Origin: Gammaproteobacteria bacterium
GTDB lineage: Bacteria; Pseudomonadota; Gammaproteobacteria; Steroidobacterales; Rariloculaceae
NCBI GenBank assembly: GCA_036381015.1
Contig: DASVDR010000033.1
Coordinates: 1 to 64,000, forward strand
Direction: 5' to 3'
Length of the DNA stretch: 64,000 bases
Shown here one piece after another: positions 55,293 through 64,000 of the stretch. The first letter of the stretch is position 1. Each line of letters begins with the position of its first letter. Made by a program: the position numbers and the translations under genes. Under the pieces are notes generated by a model. The model saw nothing but the letters and a program-made list of their open reading frames with translations. It was not told where the DNA came from and did not search any database.

Positions 55293-56165
55293 GTGCTCGC
55301 CCTGGAGGATCTCGAAACCTTCGTCGCCGTCGCGGACACCGGGGGCATGACGCCCGCCGCCCGTCGCCTCGGCCTGTCCAAGTCGATCGTCAGCCGGCGC
55401 CTGCTGCGCCTCGAGGGGACGCTCGGCGTTCAGCTGTTGACCCGCACGACGCGCGGCGCTGCCCCGACCGAAGCGGGCGCGACGTTTCGCGAGCACGCGG
55501 CACGCGCGCTCGCCGAGCTCGACGCCGCACGCGACGCTCTGTCGCCGGACGGCGATCTGCGCGGTCTGCTGCGCATCGCGGCGCCGCTGTCGTACGGACC
55601 GACGCATCTCGCGCCGGTGCTGGCCCAGCTCGCGTGCCGTTATCCGCGGCTGCAGATGCACGTGTCGTACAGCGATGAGATCGTCGACCTGATCGGCGAA
55701 GGCTATGACGCCGCCGTGCGGATCGGCTCGCTGCCCGACTCGTCGCTCGTGGCACGGCGAATCGCACCGGTGCGTGCTCACGTCGTCGCGAGCCCCACGT
55801 ACCTCGAAAGGCATCGCGCACCGCAGTCGCTCGACGAGCTGCTCGAGCACGAGGCGGTGCTGTTCAGCACGCTCACGTGGCGGCTCACCGACCGCGGCAA
55901 GCCGGTGACGGTGCGCCCGCGCGGACGCTTCCGCGCCGACAACGGCATGGCCGTGACGGCGGCCGCGCTCGCCGGCGTCGGCATCGCGCTGCTGCCGGAT
56001 TTCCTCGCCGATTCGCATCTCGAGACCGGCGCGCTGGTCGAGCTGCTGCCGCAGCACGCGCCGCCCGACGTCGCGATCTACGTCGTGCGCCCGCCGGGCG
56101 CACGGGCGCCGCGCAAGGTCGCGGTGCTGACGGAGCTGATCGTCGAACGGCTCGGCAAGCGATAA
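55293..56165 (+). CDS. LysR-family transcriptional regulator
   Basis: 290 residues from the GTG at 55293, which has GAGGA eight bases upstream. Earlier in-frame ATGs (55131, 55224) would intrude into the azoR promoter and add residues outside the family. N-terminal helix-turn-helix (LEDLETFVAVADTGGMTPAA, then RRLGLSKSIVSRRLLRLE) and periplasmic-binding-protein-like effector domain (LRIAAPLSYGPTHLAPVLA, YDAAVRIGSLPDSSLVARRI). Closest to the subgroup with short C-termini that control neighbouring oxidoreductases. Probably regulates azoR. Confidence 0.93.
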   Translation: MLALEDLETFVAVADTGGMTPAARRLGLSKSIVSRRLLRLEGTLGVQLLTRTTRGAAPTEAGATFREHAARALAELDAARDALSPDGDLRGLLRIAAPLSYGPTHLAPVLAQLACRYPRLQMHVSYSDEIVDLIGEGYDAAVRIGSLPDSSLVARRIAPVRAHVVASPTYLERHRAPQSLDELLEHEAVLFSTLTWRLTDRGKPVTVRPRGRFRADNGMAVTAAALAGVGIALLPDFLADSHLETGALVELLPQHAPPDVAIYVVRPPGARAPRKVAVLTELIVERLGKR

Positions 56166-56304
56166 ACACGGCCGCGGGCCTCGCCGGGACTCTGCCGGCG
56201 CGGCGCAGGAACCGTGCCGAAGCGGTGTCAATCAGACCATGGTCCTACGTCGCTTCACACCGATTGACAGCGCAGAAAAATCGCTTTCGAATCGAAAATC
56301 TACG

Positions 56305-57978
56305 ATGAACAAACACAGCCGTCCGGCCGTCAGACCGCCGTCGTGGCCGGGGCTCGTCGTCGGCACGTTGTTCTTCGCGTTCTCGCTGACGCCGAGCCTG
56401 CTGCCGCGCTCCGCGCTGATGCAAGGCGTGGTCTCCGGGGTCGCGCTCGCGGCGGGCTACGGCGTGGGCGTGCTCGCTCACGCCGTCTGGCGTTACCTAG
56501 GGTTGCCTGCGCCGGGGCCGCCGCGCGTCGCGCGAGCCGTCAAGTACGCCGCCGCGGGTGTCTGCGCATTGGCGGCTGCGTTCTTCCTTTGGAAGGCCTC
56601 CGAGTGGCAGAACTCCATTAGAGCGCTCATGCAAATGGAGCCGACCGAAGGCACGCAGCCGCTCGCAGTCGCCTTCATCGCGATACTGCTGTTCGGCATC
56701 GTGCTCGCGATTGCCCGTTTGTTTCGGCTGATGTCCTTGGGGATAGAGCGATTTCTCTCGCACCACGTGCCGCCGCGGGTCTCGCTCCTCGTCGGCGTCG
56801 TCGCGGCGGCGGCAGTATTCTGGTCGGTCCTCGACGGCGTGCTGTTTCACGTCGCGCTGCGCATCATCGACGGCTCCTTCCAGCAGGTGGATGCGCTCGT
56901 CGAGCCCGACGAGGCGCCGCCGCAAGATCCGCTTCGAAGCGGGAGCGCCGCGTCCGTGCTCGAGTGGGAAGATCTCGGGCGAGCCGGGCGCCGCTTCGTC
57001 TCGTCCGGTCCCACGCGAGCGGACCTCGAGGCGTTTTTCGGCCCAAGGGTCCATGTCGAGACGCCGATCCGCGTCTACGTGGGCCTCAACGCCGCGGAGA
57101 CCCCGGCCGAGCGGTCCCGGTTGGCGCTAGAGGAGCTTGAGCGCGTCGGCGCGTTCGAGCGGTCGATGCTCGCGATCGTCACGCCGACGGGGACGGGCTG
57201 GGTGGATCCGGGCGCCATCGACACGCTCGAGTATCTGCAGCGCGGCGACGTCGCGAGCGTCGTCGTGCAGTACTCGTATCTCGCAAGCGCGCTCGCGCTG
57301 CTGCTCGAGCCCGAGCTCGGCTCGGAAACGGCGCGAACCGTCTTCGCCGATATCTACGGCCATTGGACGCGTCTGCGGTCCGATCGCCGTCCGGCTCTCT
57401 ACCTCCACGGGCTCAGCCTCGGCGCGCTCCTCTCCGATGCGTCGTTCGACATCTACGACGTGGTGGGCGACGTCTTCCAAGGCGCATTGTGGAGCGGCCC
57501 ACCGTTTCGAAGCGAGACGTGGCGCGCCGCGACCGAGCGGCGGGATCCGGGCACGCCGGCATGGCTGCCGCGCTTTCGCGACGGCAAGATCATTCGCTTC
57601 ACGAATCAGGAGAATCGGCTCGAAACGCCGGGGGGTGCGTGGGGGCCGCTGCGCATCGCGTTCCTGCAATACGCCAGCGACCCGATTACGTTCTTCGAGC
57701 CGAGCATGCTCTACCGCGAGCCGGAATGGATGGCGCATCCGCGGGGCCCCGACGTCACGCCCGCGCTGCGCTGGATCCCGATCGTCACGATGCTGCAGGT
57801 GATCGCCGACATGCGCGCCGGCGACATCACGCCTCACGGCTACGGCCACAACTTGGCCGCCGAGGACTACATCGACACCTGGCTCGCGCTGACGGGGCGG
57901 CAGGACTGGACCGACGACGACATCCGCCGGCTCAAGGCGGTGTTCGTGCATCGAGAGCGGGCGGCCTCCGGCGAATAG
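56305..57978 (+). CDS. Membrane alpha/beta-hydrolase (Abhydrolase_9 type)
   Basis: 557 residues. Five membrane segments in the first 210 residues (from WPGLVVGTLFFAFSLTPSLL to LLVGVVAAAAVFWSVLDGVL), then a hydrolase domain of the PF10081 kind with nucleophile elbow HGLSLGA (S371), GALWSGPPF and RFTNQENRLETPGG. Such proteins are found in actinobacteria and proteobacteria; substrate unknown. ATG at 56305 gives the family-like start before the first membrane segment; no good ribosome site is visible. Ends before a lipoprotein gene on the same strand (191 bases). Confidence 0.85.
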   Translation: MNKHSRPAVRPPSWPGLVVGTLFFAFSLTPSLLPRSALMQGVVSGVALAAGYGVGVLAHAVWRYLGLPAPGPPRVARAVKYAAAGVCALAAAFFLWKASEWQNSIRALMQMEPTEGTQPLAVAFIAILLFGIVLAIARLFRLMSLGIERFLSHHVPPRVSLLVGVVAAAAVFWSVLDGVLFHVALRIIDGSFQQVDALVEPDEAPPQDPLRSGSAASVLEWEDLGRAGRRFVSSGPTRADLEAFFGPRVHVETPIRVYVGLNAAETPAERSRLALEELERVGAFERSMLAIVTPTGTGWVDPGAIDTLEYLQRGDVASVVVQYSYLASALALLLEPELGSETARTVFADIYGHWTRLRSDRRPALYLHGLSLGALLSDASFDIYDVVGDVFQGALWSGPPFRSETWRAATERRDPGTPAWLPRFRDGKIIRFTNQENRLETPGGAWGPLRIAFLQYASDPITFFEPSMLYREPEWMAHPRGPDVTPALRWIPIVTMLQVIADMRAGDITPHGYGHNLAAEDYIDTWLALTGRQDWTDDDIRRLKAVFVHRERAASGE

Positions 57979-58169
57979 GTGCCTTCCGCGGGCGAGTCGT
58001 CGAGCTCGATCGTGCGCGTCGAGAGGCCGTCCGGCAGCTCGTGATCGACCGGCAGAACGGGTGGGCGCCCGACGTATTGGACGAAAGTCCAACTGTCGGA
58101 CGGCCGCCAAGCGCGCGACCATCGGTATGTCTTTGGTTTCGCTGATTACCGGCAACGGGTAATCGAACC

Positions 58170-58757
58170 ATGAAGGAACGTTTCTTGACGAGCGCGAGGC
58201 GCTTCCTGATCGCGTCCATCGGCCTCGCCGGCCTCGCCGCATGCGAGACTCAGCGCGTCGGACAGAGCGCGACCGTGCAGTTCGGGATCGTCCGCGCCGC
58301 CGAGGAGGTGACGTTGGACTCGGCGGCGACGCAGGGCGCGGTGATCGGCGGGAAGCTTGGCCTCTTGACCGGCGGAAACCGCTCGAACGTCAGCAACGCG
58401 ATCCGAGGCGCCGCGATCGGCGCCGCAGCCGGCGCCGCATCGGACGGCGGTCGCAGGGGCATGGCGTACACGGTCGACTTGACGGACGGCTCGTCTGCCC
58501 GGATCGTCACGGATCAACGCGAGATCATGCCGGGAGACTGCGTCGCCATCGAGCGAGTCCGTGACACTGCGAATATCCGTCGCAAGTCGCAAAGCTACTG
58601 CGACAGGGCCAGCCAGGACGCCGTCCGAGCGATACAAGTCATGGTCCGCTCCGACGCTGCCGAATGCCGAAGCGCGAAGCAGGAGCTCGTCGAAGCGCGC
58701 ACCGAGGAGGAGGTCGACCTCGCGAGCCGCAAGGTGGACTTGCTCTGCAACGGCTGA
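58170..58757 (+). CDS. Glycine-zipper outer-membrane lipoprotein
   Basis: 195 residues. Lipobox GLAAC with cysteine 25. Residues about 52-92 form a glycine zipper (GAVIGGKLGLLTGG, IRGAAIGAAAGAA) as in the SlyB/17-kDa antigen group, and 95-140 resemble the small beta domain of that group (MAYTVDLTDGSSARIV, PGDCVAIERV). The C-terminal 55 residues contain three cysteines and a charged helix and look lineage-specific. Likely inserted in the outer membrane, possibly for envelope integrity. Confidence 0.82.
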   Translation: MKERFLTSARRFLIASIGLAGLAACETQRVGQSATVQFGIVRAAEEVTLDSAATQGAVIGGKLGLLTGGNRSNVSNAIRGAAIGAAAGAASDGGRRGMAYTVDLTDGSSARIVTDQREIMPGDCVAIERVRDTANIRRKSQSYCDRASQDAVRAIQVMVRSDAAECRSAKQELVEARTEEEVDLASRKVDLLCNG

Positions 58758-58798
58758 ACGCGGCCGGCGACAACCGATAGGCGCATCCGTGCCCGCCC

Positions 58799-59968
58799 CT
58801 ACAGTCCGACGCGGACGACTCGGCCTGTGAAGTTCTCGGCGATGTAGATCGCGCGATCTTTCGCGACGTACACCATGCCGCTTCCGCCGATGATCGGTGC
58901 GGCCACGACCTCGGGCTTCGCGGTCGGGCTCGACAGGCGCAGCAGCCGTCCAGGCATCTGCTGCAAGAGGTCGGTGGAGATTTCGAGCACGTAGTACTTC
59001 CCGTCGACCTGCAGCACGTCCGTCACCGTCGTCAAGCCCGAGATCAGCGTCGACTGCTTGCCGGTGTGGATGTCGACGAGCCGCACGCTCGCGCCGCCGC
59101 TCGCGTACGGAATGCCCGTAAGCAGCGATACGAGATATTTCGTGCCATGGAGATGGCGGATCGAGGTCGGGACGGCATCCGACACGGGCGGGCCGACGCC
59201 GCTGACGTTCGGCACGGGCGGGAAACGCACCAGTGTCTTCGGCGGCCCGAACAACCCGGCCTGAATGATCGCGTTCTGGCCGGCATCGGCGATGAGCAGC
59301 CCCTCCAGCAACGAGCCGTGCGTCACGGCATAGGGATTCGAGCCGCGGTGATCGACGATCGGGTCGGGACGGAAATCCTTCACGTCGGCGACCATCCGCA
59401 CGAAGAGGCGCTCGCCCGCCGCGTTCTCGAGACGCACGGTCAAGCCGTCCGCAAGCCTGTTGTGATCGGCGCGGGCTAGCGTGAAGCTGTCCGTCACGCC
59501 GTCGATCGGACGGTCGAACTGCAAACGCAGCACGGAGCTGAAGATCGGCGATACCGACGGCACCGGGTTCGGAACTTCGTGCGGTGGTCCATTGAATCGC
59601 AGCGCGTCACCCTGCCCGATCAGCAAGTGGACGATGCAGCAGCCGTAAACGTCCACTCCACTCGGGCCCGACACCCCGCCGGTGATAGCGACTCCCGACG
59701 GCAGGCCGCCGAGCAGCGTCCACACGGCGCCGCCCCGATCGATGCGCGACAGCTCCCCATCGTTCTGCGCCGTGCCGGCTTCGCTCACCAGCAGCGCACC
59801 GCGGTTCGTGACGTCGAGCTTGTACGGAGTGGACAACCCGGCCGCGTAGGCCGTCGGTTGGGCCTGGCCGGCCGCGGACGCGAGCCCCAGGCAGGCGGCC
59901 AAGGACACCGACCGGGCGATACGGCTCGTGGCGCGCCGTCGTGACGCGAGAAGCCACAGGGTCTTCAT
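58799..59968 (-). CDS. ScyD/ScyE-type exported beta-propeller protein
   Basis: 389 residues. Signal peptide (SVSLAACLGLASAAGQAQ). Propeller strands of the NHL/ScyD-ScyE kind: YAAGLSTPYKLDVTNRGALL, LLIADAGQNAIIQAG, STLISGLTTVTDVLQVDGKY and GSGMVYVAKDRAIYIAENF. The family is named after scytonemin genes but is widespread with unknown role. Ribosome site AAGGAGCTC before the ATG. Divergent from a winged-helix/TPR regulator (133-base gap), a repeat of the layout at 48901-51605. Confidence 0.85.
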   Translation of the reverse strand: MKTLWLLASRRRATSRIARSVSLAACLGLASAAGQAQPTAYAAGLSTPYKLDVTNRGALLVSEAGTAQNDGELSRIDRGGAVWTLLGGLPSGVAITGGVSGPSGVDVYGCCIVHLLIGQGDALRFNGPPHEVPNPVPSVSPIFSSVLRLQFDRPIDGVTDSFTLARADHNRLADGLTVRLENAAGERLFVRMVADVKDFRPDPIVDHRGSNPYAVTHGSLLEGLLIADAGQNAIIQAGLFGPPKTLVRFPPVPNVSGVGPPVSDAVPTSIRHLHGTKYLVSLLTGIPYASGGASVRLVDIHTGKQSTLISGLTTVTDVLQVDGKYYVLEISTDLLQQMPGRLLRLSSPTAKPEVVAAPIIGGSGMVYVAKDRAIYIAENFTGRVVRVGL

Positions 59969-60101
59969 GGCTGAGCTCCTTGTTGGTTGTTCGTAAACGG
60001 ACGCCGTGGAGCGCGAGCGTCGTAGTAATGAAGCAGCAGCCGCTCCGAGATGTAATTAGAATCTCGCTGAAAGTTTGTGCGAATTTCTGAGAGCCGTTGC
60101 C

Positions 60102-61883
60102 ATGAGCGTCACCAGGCCGGAGATTTGCCAATTCCTCGGGTACCGCCTCGACTTCGTGCGGCGTCGGCTGCTGGCCCCGGACGGTTCGCCCGTGGCGCTG
60201 ATGCCGAAGGCAATCGATACGCTCATGCATCTCGTCACGCACGCCGGCCGGACAGTCAGCAAGGAGGACCTGCTGAAGGCGGTGTGGCCGACCACCGTGG
60301 TCGAAGAGAACAACCTCACGCAGAACATCTCCGCGCTCCGCAAGGCCTTCGGCGAGAAGCGCCGCGAGCACCGCTTCATCGTTACGATCCCGGGTCAGGG
60401 CTACCGGTTCGTTGCGCCGGTAAGCGAGTTGTCGCGGGATGACGGCCTTCTACGCAATCACGCCGCCGTCCCGGTCGTTGCGTCGGGCGCAGCCGCGTCG
60501 GTCGATAGCGCCGGCTCGACGCGGCCTCTGACGGTCGCAGTGCTCCCGTTCAAGCCGCTCTTGCAGGAACAGCGTAACGAGGCACTGGAGCTCGGCATGG
60601 CCGACAGTCTGATCATGGAGCTCAGCCGAAGCACGCGCCTCATCGTCCGTCCGCTGAGCGCGACGCGGCGCTTCACGTCGCTCGATGAGGACGCGATCGA
60701 GGCAGGTCGAAGGCTGGACGTCGATGCCGTGGTCGACGGGACGATCCAGATCGGAGACGGTCGTCTGCGCGTCTCCGCCCGTCTGCTGCGCACCGAGGAC
60801 GGCCGGAATCTCTGGGCCGGAAAGTTCGACGAGGAGTTCTCGAGCCTGTTTCGCGTGCAGGACGCCATCGCGCAGCGCTTGGCGCAGGCGCTGGAGATCC
60901 GCCTCGGTCCGCCTGCGAGCCGCCAGACCGAGAATCTGCAGGCCTACGAGCTGTACATGCGCGGACGCTTGCATGCATTGCGGCTCGTGATGCCCGAAGT
61001 GCGGCGCGGAATCACCTTCTTCGAGCAGGCCATCCTGGCGGACCCTTCGTACGCGCTGCCTCAGGCGGGCATTGCAGACGCCCTGCGCGCCATGGTGTTG
61101 AGCAACGACACGAGCCCCGCAGAGGTCGCGGCGAGGTCGAAAGTATCGGCCGAACGTGCGATCCAGCTCGCGCCGGATCTTCCCGAGGCGAATATCGCGC
61201 GCGGTCTCATTGCGCTCTTTTTCGACTGGGATTGGAGCGCCGCGGAGGACTACCTCGCGCACGCCGTCGAGCTCGCGTCGAACAGCGGCGAGGCGCACAT
61301 CTATCTTGCGCATCTGTGCTCGATTCTCGGCCGCCATGGCGAAGCCCTCGCGCATGCGCGTCGGGCGAGGGAGATCAACCCGATCAGCCCGATGATCGTC
61401 GCGCTCGAGGGACAGTTCCTGGGTTTCGGAGGCGAGTCGGAGGCGGCAATCCGGCGGCTCAACGGCGCGATCACGATGGCCCCCACGTTCTGGCTGTCGC
61501 ACCACCTGCTCGCCCAGGCGCTGATCGATGCCGGTCGGTACGAGGCCTCTTTGGCGGAAAGCGCCGAAGCCAAGCGTCTATCGCCGATGCAGACGTACTC
61601 CGACGCGCTCACCGGCGTGGCGCTCGCACGGCTCGGCAGACGAGATGAGGCTCGAGCGATTCTGGCGTCGTTGACGACCGCCTCCGATGAAAAATATGTG
61701 CCGCCGACGCATCTTGCGCTGTTGGAAACGGCCCTCGGCGCCTACGGCAACGCGATCGCGCATCTCGAAGCAGCGCTGTCCGTGCGAGACGCGCGGCTCG
61801 TGTTCCTGAAAGTCGATAGGAAGTGGGATGGTCTACGCTCGCAGCCGGGCTTTGAGGACATCACGCGGAGGATGGGTGTTTAG
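60102..61883 (+). CDS. Winged-helix (OmpR-type) regulator with TPR domain
   Basis: 593 residues. Winged helix at about 1-105 (LMPKAIDTLMHLVTHAGRTV, VVEENNLTQNISALRKAFGE, TIPGQGYRFVAPV), TolB-N/FlgO-like domain at about 140-265 (LTVAVLPFKPL, DAVVDGTIQIGD, RLRVSARLL), and TPR-like helices from 275 to the end (GITFFEQAILADPSYALPQA). No membrane segment, so cytoplasmic, unlike CadC. ATG at 60102 matches the domain start. Probably controls the divergent propeller gene. Confidence 0.9.
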   Translation: MSVTRPEICQFLGYRLDFVRRRLLAPDGSPVALMPKAIDTLMHLVTHAGRTVSKEDLLKAVWPTTVVEENNLTQNISALRKAFGEKRREHRFIVTIPGQGYRFVAPVSELSRDDGLLRNHAAVPVVASGAAASVDSAGSTRPLTVAVLPFKPLLQEQRNEALELGMADSLIMELSRSTRLIVRPLSATRRFTSLDEDAIEAGRRLDVDAVVDGTIQIGDGRLRVSARLLRTEDGRNLWAGKFDEEFSSLFRVQDAIAQRLAQALEIRLGPPASRQTENLQAYELYMRGRLHALRLVMPEVRRGITFFEQAILADPSYALPQAGIADALRAMVLSNDTSPAEVAARSKVSAERAIQLAPDLPEANIARGLIALFFDWDWSAAEDYLAHAVELASNSGEAHIYLAHLCSILGRHGEALAHARRAREINPISPMIVALEGQFLGFGGESEAAIRRLNGAITMAPTFWLSHHLLAQALIDAGRYEASLAESAEAKRLSPMQTYSDALTGVALARLGRRDEARAILASLTTASDEKYVPPTHLALLETALGAYGNAIAHLEAALSVRDARLVFLKVDRKWDGLRSQPGFEDITRRMGV

Positions 61884-61962
61884 GTAGATCTTCGTATCGT
61901 GGCCCGCTCGCCTCGAGACTAACGTGGAAGTGCTCGTGCGGAACGGCCACCGGAGGTGAGCC

Positions 61963-62493
61963 ATGACGATTCCAACCAGCGAGCAGCGGACGGAGACGCT
62001 GCGCGACGGCAGCCGCGTGCTGACCCGCCCGATTCGACCCGAGGACGCGGCCGCCCAGGCCGGATTCATCCGCGAGCTTTCGGCCCACAGCAGACACCTG
62101 CTGTTCCTCGGAGGCGTCACCGAGCTTCGACCCGCGGAGCTCGAGCGGCTGTGCGCGCCGGACTACGTTCACGACATGGCGTACGTCGCAATGGCCCGCG
62201 ACCGCGACGGTGAGCGCCAGGTCGGGCTCTGCCGCTACGCGTCCTCCAAGCCGCCGTGCGACGAGGCCGAGATCGCCGTGGCCGTGGCCGACGCCTGGCA
62301 GCACAAAGGGCTTGCGACGCTGCTGCTGCGGCGCCTGATCGAGCATGCACGCTCGCACGGCGTCAAGCGCCTGTATTCGATCGATTCCGCGACCAATTAC
62401 CGGATGCGGAGCCTTGCTCGGCACCTCGGATTCGTCGAGCAGCCGGATCCCGACGACGTCCATCAGGTCCTCTACTCGATGCGGCTCGATTGA
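61963..62493 (+). CDS. GNAT-family acetyltransferase
   Basis: 176 residues. Acetyl-CoA-binding motif A in AWQHKGLATLLLRRLIEHAR, preceded by EAEIAVAVAD and followed by NYRMRSLARHLGF. The start (LRDGSRVLTRPIRPEDAAA) is typical of GNAT domains like those in acyl-CoA synthetase-linked protein acetyltransferases. GGAGGTGAGCC precedes the ATG. Substrate unknown. Followed by a small membrane protein 22 bases later. Confidence 0.92.
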   Translation: MTIPTSEQRTETLRDGSRVLTRPIRPEDAAAQAGFIRELSAHSRHLLFLGGVTELRPAELERLCAPDYVHDMAYVAMARDRDGERQVGLCRYASSKPPCDEAEIAVAVADAWQHKGLATLLLRRLIEHARSHGVKRLYSIDSATNYRMRSLARHLGFVEQPDPDDVHQVLYSMRLD

Positions 62494-62515
62494 GCCGCAA
62501 GGTGAGACTCCGGAC

Positions 62516-62968
62516 GTGGTATTTCTCACTTGGCGTGAAGTCGATTTCGGCGGCGTGCTGCTCGCGGGCCTGATCGCCGGATATCTCATGGCGATCGCCG
62601 GGCTCTGGGCAGGACAGGTTCCCGGTCTCGTATCCGTCGACATCTCGGATTACGGCCGCCGTTACATGGTCTCCGATCGAACCAGCGCCTGGCTGCTCGG
62701 TTTCGCCTCGCATCTCGCGAACAGCATCGGCCTCGTTTTGCTTTGGGCGTGCGTCATCGAGCCGAACCTCTCGTGGCCGCGGCCGCTCGAAGGACTGCTG
62801 TGGGGCGAGGTCCTCGCGCTCGTGCTCGCCGGCTCCGTCGTCGCGCCGCTGTCCGGGCTGGGTTTCATGGGCCGCAAGACGGGCTCATCCCGGTTCGCTT
62901 TCACGACGATTCTGCTGCACGCGATTTGGGGCCTGACCCTCGGTTGGGTTTACGTGCCGTTGCAATGA
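62516..62968 (+). CDS. Small membrane protein, unknown function
   Basis: 150 residues from the GTG at 62516 (AAGGTGAG upstream). Four membrane segments: GGVLLAGLIAGYLMAIAGLW, FASHLANSIGLVLLWACVI, GLLWGEVLALVLAGSVVAPL and FTTILLHAIWGLTLGWVYV. No family recognised with certainty; the layout recalls small membrane proteins of the DUF6789 type. Its stop overlaps the ATG of the debranching-type enzyme (ATGA). Confidence 0.8.
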   Translation: MVFLTWREVDFGGVLLAGLIAGYLMAIAGLWAGQVPGLVSVDISDYGRRYMVSDRTSAWLLGFASHLANSIGLVLLWACVIEPNLSWPRPLEGLLWGEVLALVLAGSVVAPLSGLGFMGRKTGSSRFAFTTILLHAIWGLTLGWVYVPLQ

Positions 62969-64000
62969 ACGGAGGCGTGCGCATCTTTCAGCCGAGAATC
63001 GTGCTCCATGGAAGCGGCGTCGCGATCGTCTCGGACATCACGGGACAACTTCACGCGGAAGAAGCCACGGCCTCTTCGCCGGCGACACGCGCGTGCTCTC
63101 GACCTACAAGTTTCAGGTCGGCGGCAATGCCTGGACGCTGCTCGGCCAGGCACGGACCGGCCATGGCAGCGCCCAATGGCATTTTCAGAATCCCACCTTG
63201 CGCGACGAGCGCGGGCTGCTCGAAGCGGGCACGCTGGCGCTGTCGCTGAGCCGTCGCGTCGACGGGGCGATGCATGACGACTTTGCGTTGCAGGCGTATG
63301 CACAACGCCCGGTGCTATGTCGGTTTACCCTGCAACTGGACGCGGATTTCACCGATCTATTCGAGGCAAAGGGCGGCTCTGTTCGCGCGCCGCTGCGCAT
63401 GCTGAAGATCAGCGAACGCGGCAAAGGCCTGACGTTCCGGTATGAGCGAGGCGGCTTCCGGCGCGCGCTGCACGTGCGCATCGATTCGAGTGAACGTGAT
63501 ATGTCACTTGCGGGCACGCGAATCACGTTCGTGCTTGCCCTCGATCACGCGAAAAGCTGGCATTGTTGCCTCGACGCCGAGCCGGAAGTTCAGCGTCGCA
63601 TCCTCAAGCTCGCCGGCGATCCGCACGCAACGCAACCGCAACGTGTTCCCGAAAAGAGAAGCGCGCTGACTCTGCAGTCGGAACGGTTGCTCGAGGAGGC
63701 GTTCGCGTGTGCGCGCGAGGATCTTCATGCGCTCGCGATCGAGCGCGGTGAGGCGCTGCCGTTTCTCGCCGCCGGTGTGCCGTGGTTCCTGACTCTATTC
63801 GGCCGCGATTCGTTGCTGCCGGCCGTCATGGCAGGCTTGGACGGCGCCTGGTCGGCGAAGGGTGCCCTGGCCGCTCTGGAGGCGCATCAGGCGCGCGAGC
63901 GCGACGATTTTCGCGACGAGCAGCCGGGGAAATTTCCGCACGAGCTGCGCGACGACGAGCTCACTTTCCGGGGGGAGCTGCCGTACTCGCCTTATTTCGG
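62965..64000 (+). pseudogene. Glycogen-debranching-type amylo-alpha-1,6-glucosidase, frameshifted, runs off the edge
   Basis: Starts MNGGVRIFQPRIVLHGSGVA in one frame and, from about 63066, continues in the next frame as HGLFAGDTRVLSTYKFQVGG, open to the end of the window. One base seems missing near 63064-63068 (GAAGCCACGG; an extra C would restore reading). The rest matches the N-terminal beta domain of GDE proteins and the start of the (alpha/alpha)6 catalytic domain: GVPWFLTLFGRDSLLPAVMA, EQPGKFPHELRDDE. Reading through the shift gives at least 345 residues with the C-terminus outside. Real pseudogene or a sequencing error in a short C run; the intact long second frame favours an error or a recent mutation. 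Confidence 0.75.

Overview
The window is GC-rich (roughly two-thirds G+C by eye), densely coding proteobacterial chromosome. A gammaproteobacterium is most likely. The evidence is the mreBCD-mrdAB-mltB-rlpA-dacA-ybeD-lipB gene order, several large TonB-dependent receptors, a PEP-CTERM protein with a sigma-54-like promoter, ADOP-type permease remnants and winged-helix/TPR regulators. A Steroidobacterales/Nevskiales-like lineage would fit, but this is inference. No rRNA, CRISPR array or intact insertion sequence was seen; there is one tRNA gene.

Region 1 (1-17.9 kb) is the cell-wall block. A truncated gatA and gatC run leftwards. Rightwards comes the elongasome and wall-remodelling operon: mreB, mreC, mreD, PBP2, RodA, MltB, RlpA, a D,D-carboxypeptidase, YbeD and LipB, with many start/stop overlaps. 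On the opposite strand lie an 870-residue coiled-coil protein and a polytopic membrane protein. A mannose-6-phosphate isomerase, alanine racemase and class-IV aminotransferase then continue a wall/sugar theme.

Region 2 (18.1-27.5 kb) looks like one long rightward operon: TonB-dependent receptor, c-type cytochrome of the DUF1587/1592/1588/1585 type, Tat-exported DUF1552 protein, exported ankyrin-repeat protein, and a Tat-exported metallo-beta-lactamase-fold protein that has lost most metal ligands. It has the form of an uncharacterised uptake/oxidation system.

Region 3 (27.5-42.5 kb) starts at tRNA-Arg(ACG). Next comes a sigma-70 promoter with a perfect CIRCE-type operator, which now reads into only the first 20 codons of groES. 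A stress and repair islet follows: glycosyltransferase-toroid fusion, GH130 enzyme, MsrA, Hsp20, phosphoribosyltransferase, COG2187 kinase-like protein, archease, RtcB RNA ligase and PRPP synthetase. A TonB receptor and gene remnants (GST C-terminus, two ADOP permease pieces) lie among them. Copies of a palindrome built on GTGTC-N-GACAC sit in the intergenic gaps here and between gatC and gatA.

Region 4 (42.5-64 kb) is accessory: a PEP-CTERM protein, a canonical MBL hydrolase, a 1170-residue TonB receptor, two separate divergent pairs of secreted beta-propeller plus winged-helix/TPR regulator, a GH3 glycosidase, an azoreductase/LysR divergent pair, a membrane alpha/beta-hydrolase, a glycine-zipper lipoprotein, a GNAT, a small membrane protein and a glycogen-debranching-type enzyme. 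The last has a one-base frameshift and runs off the right edge.
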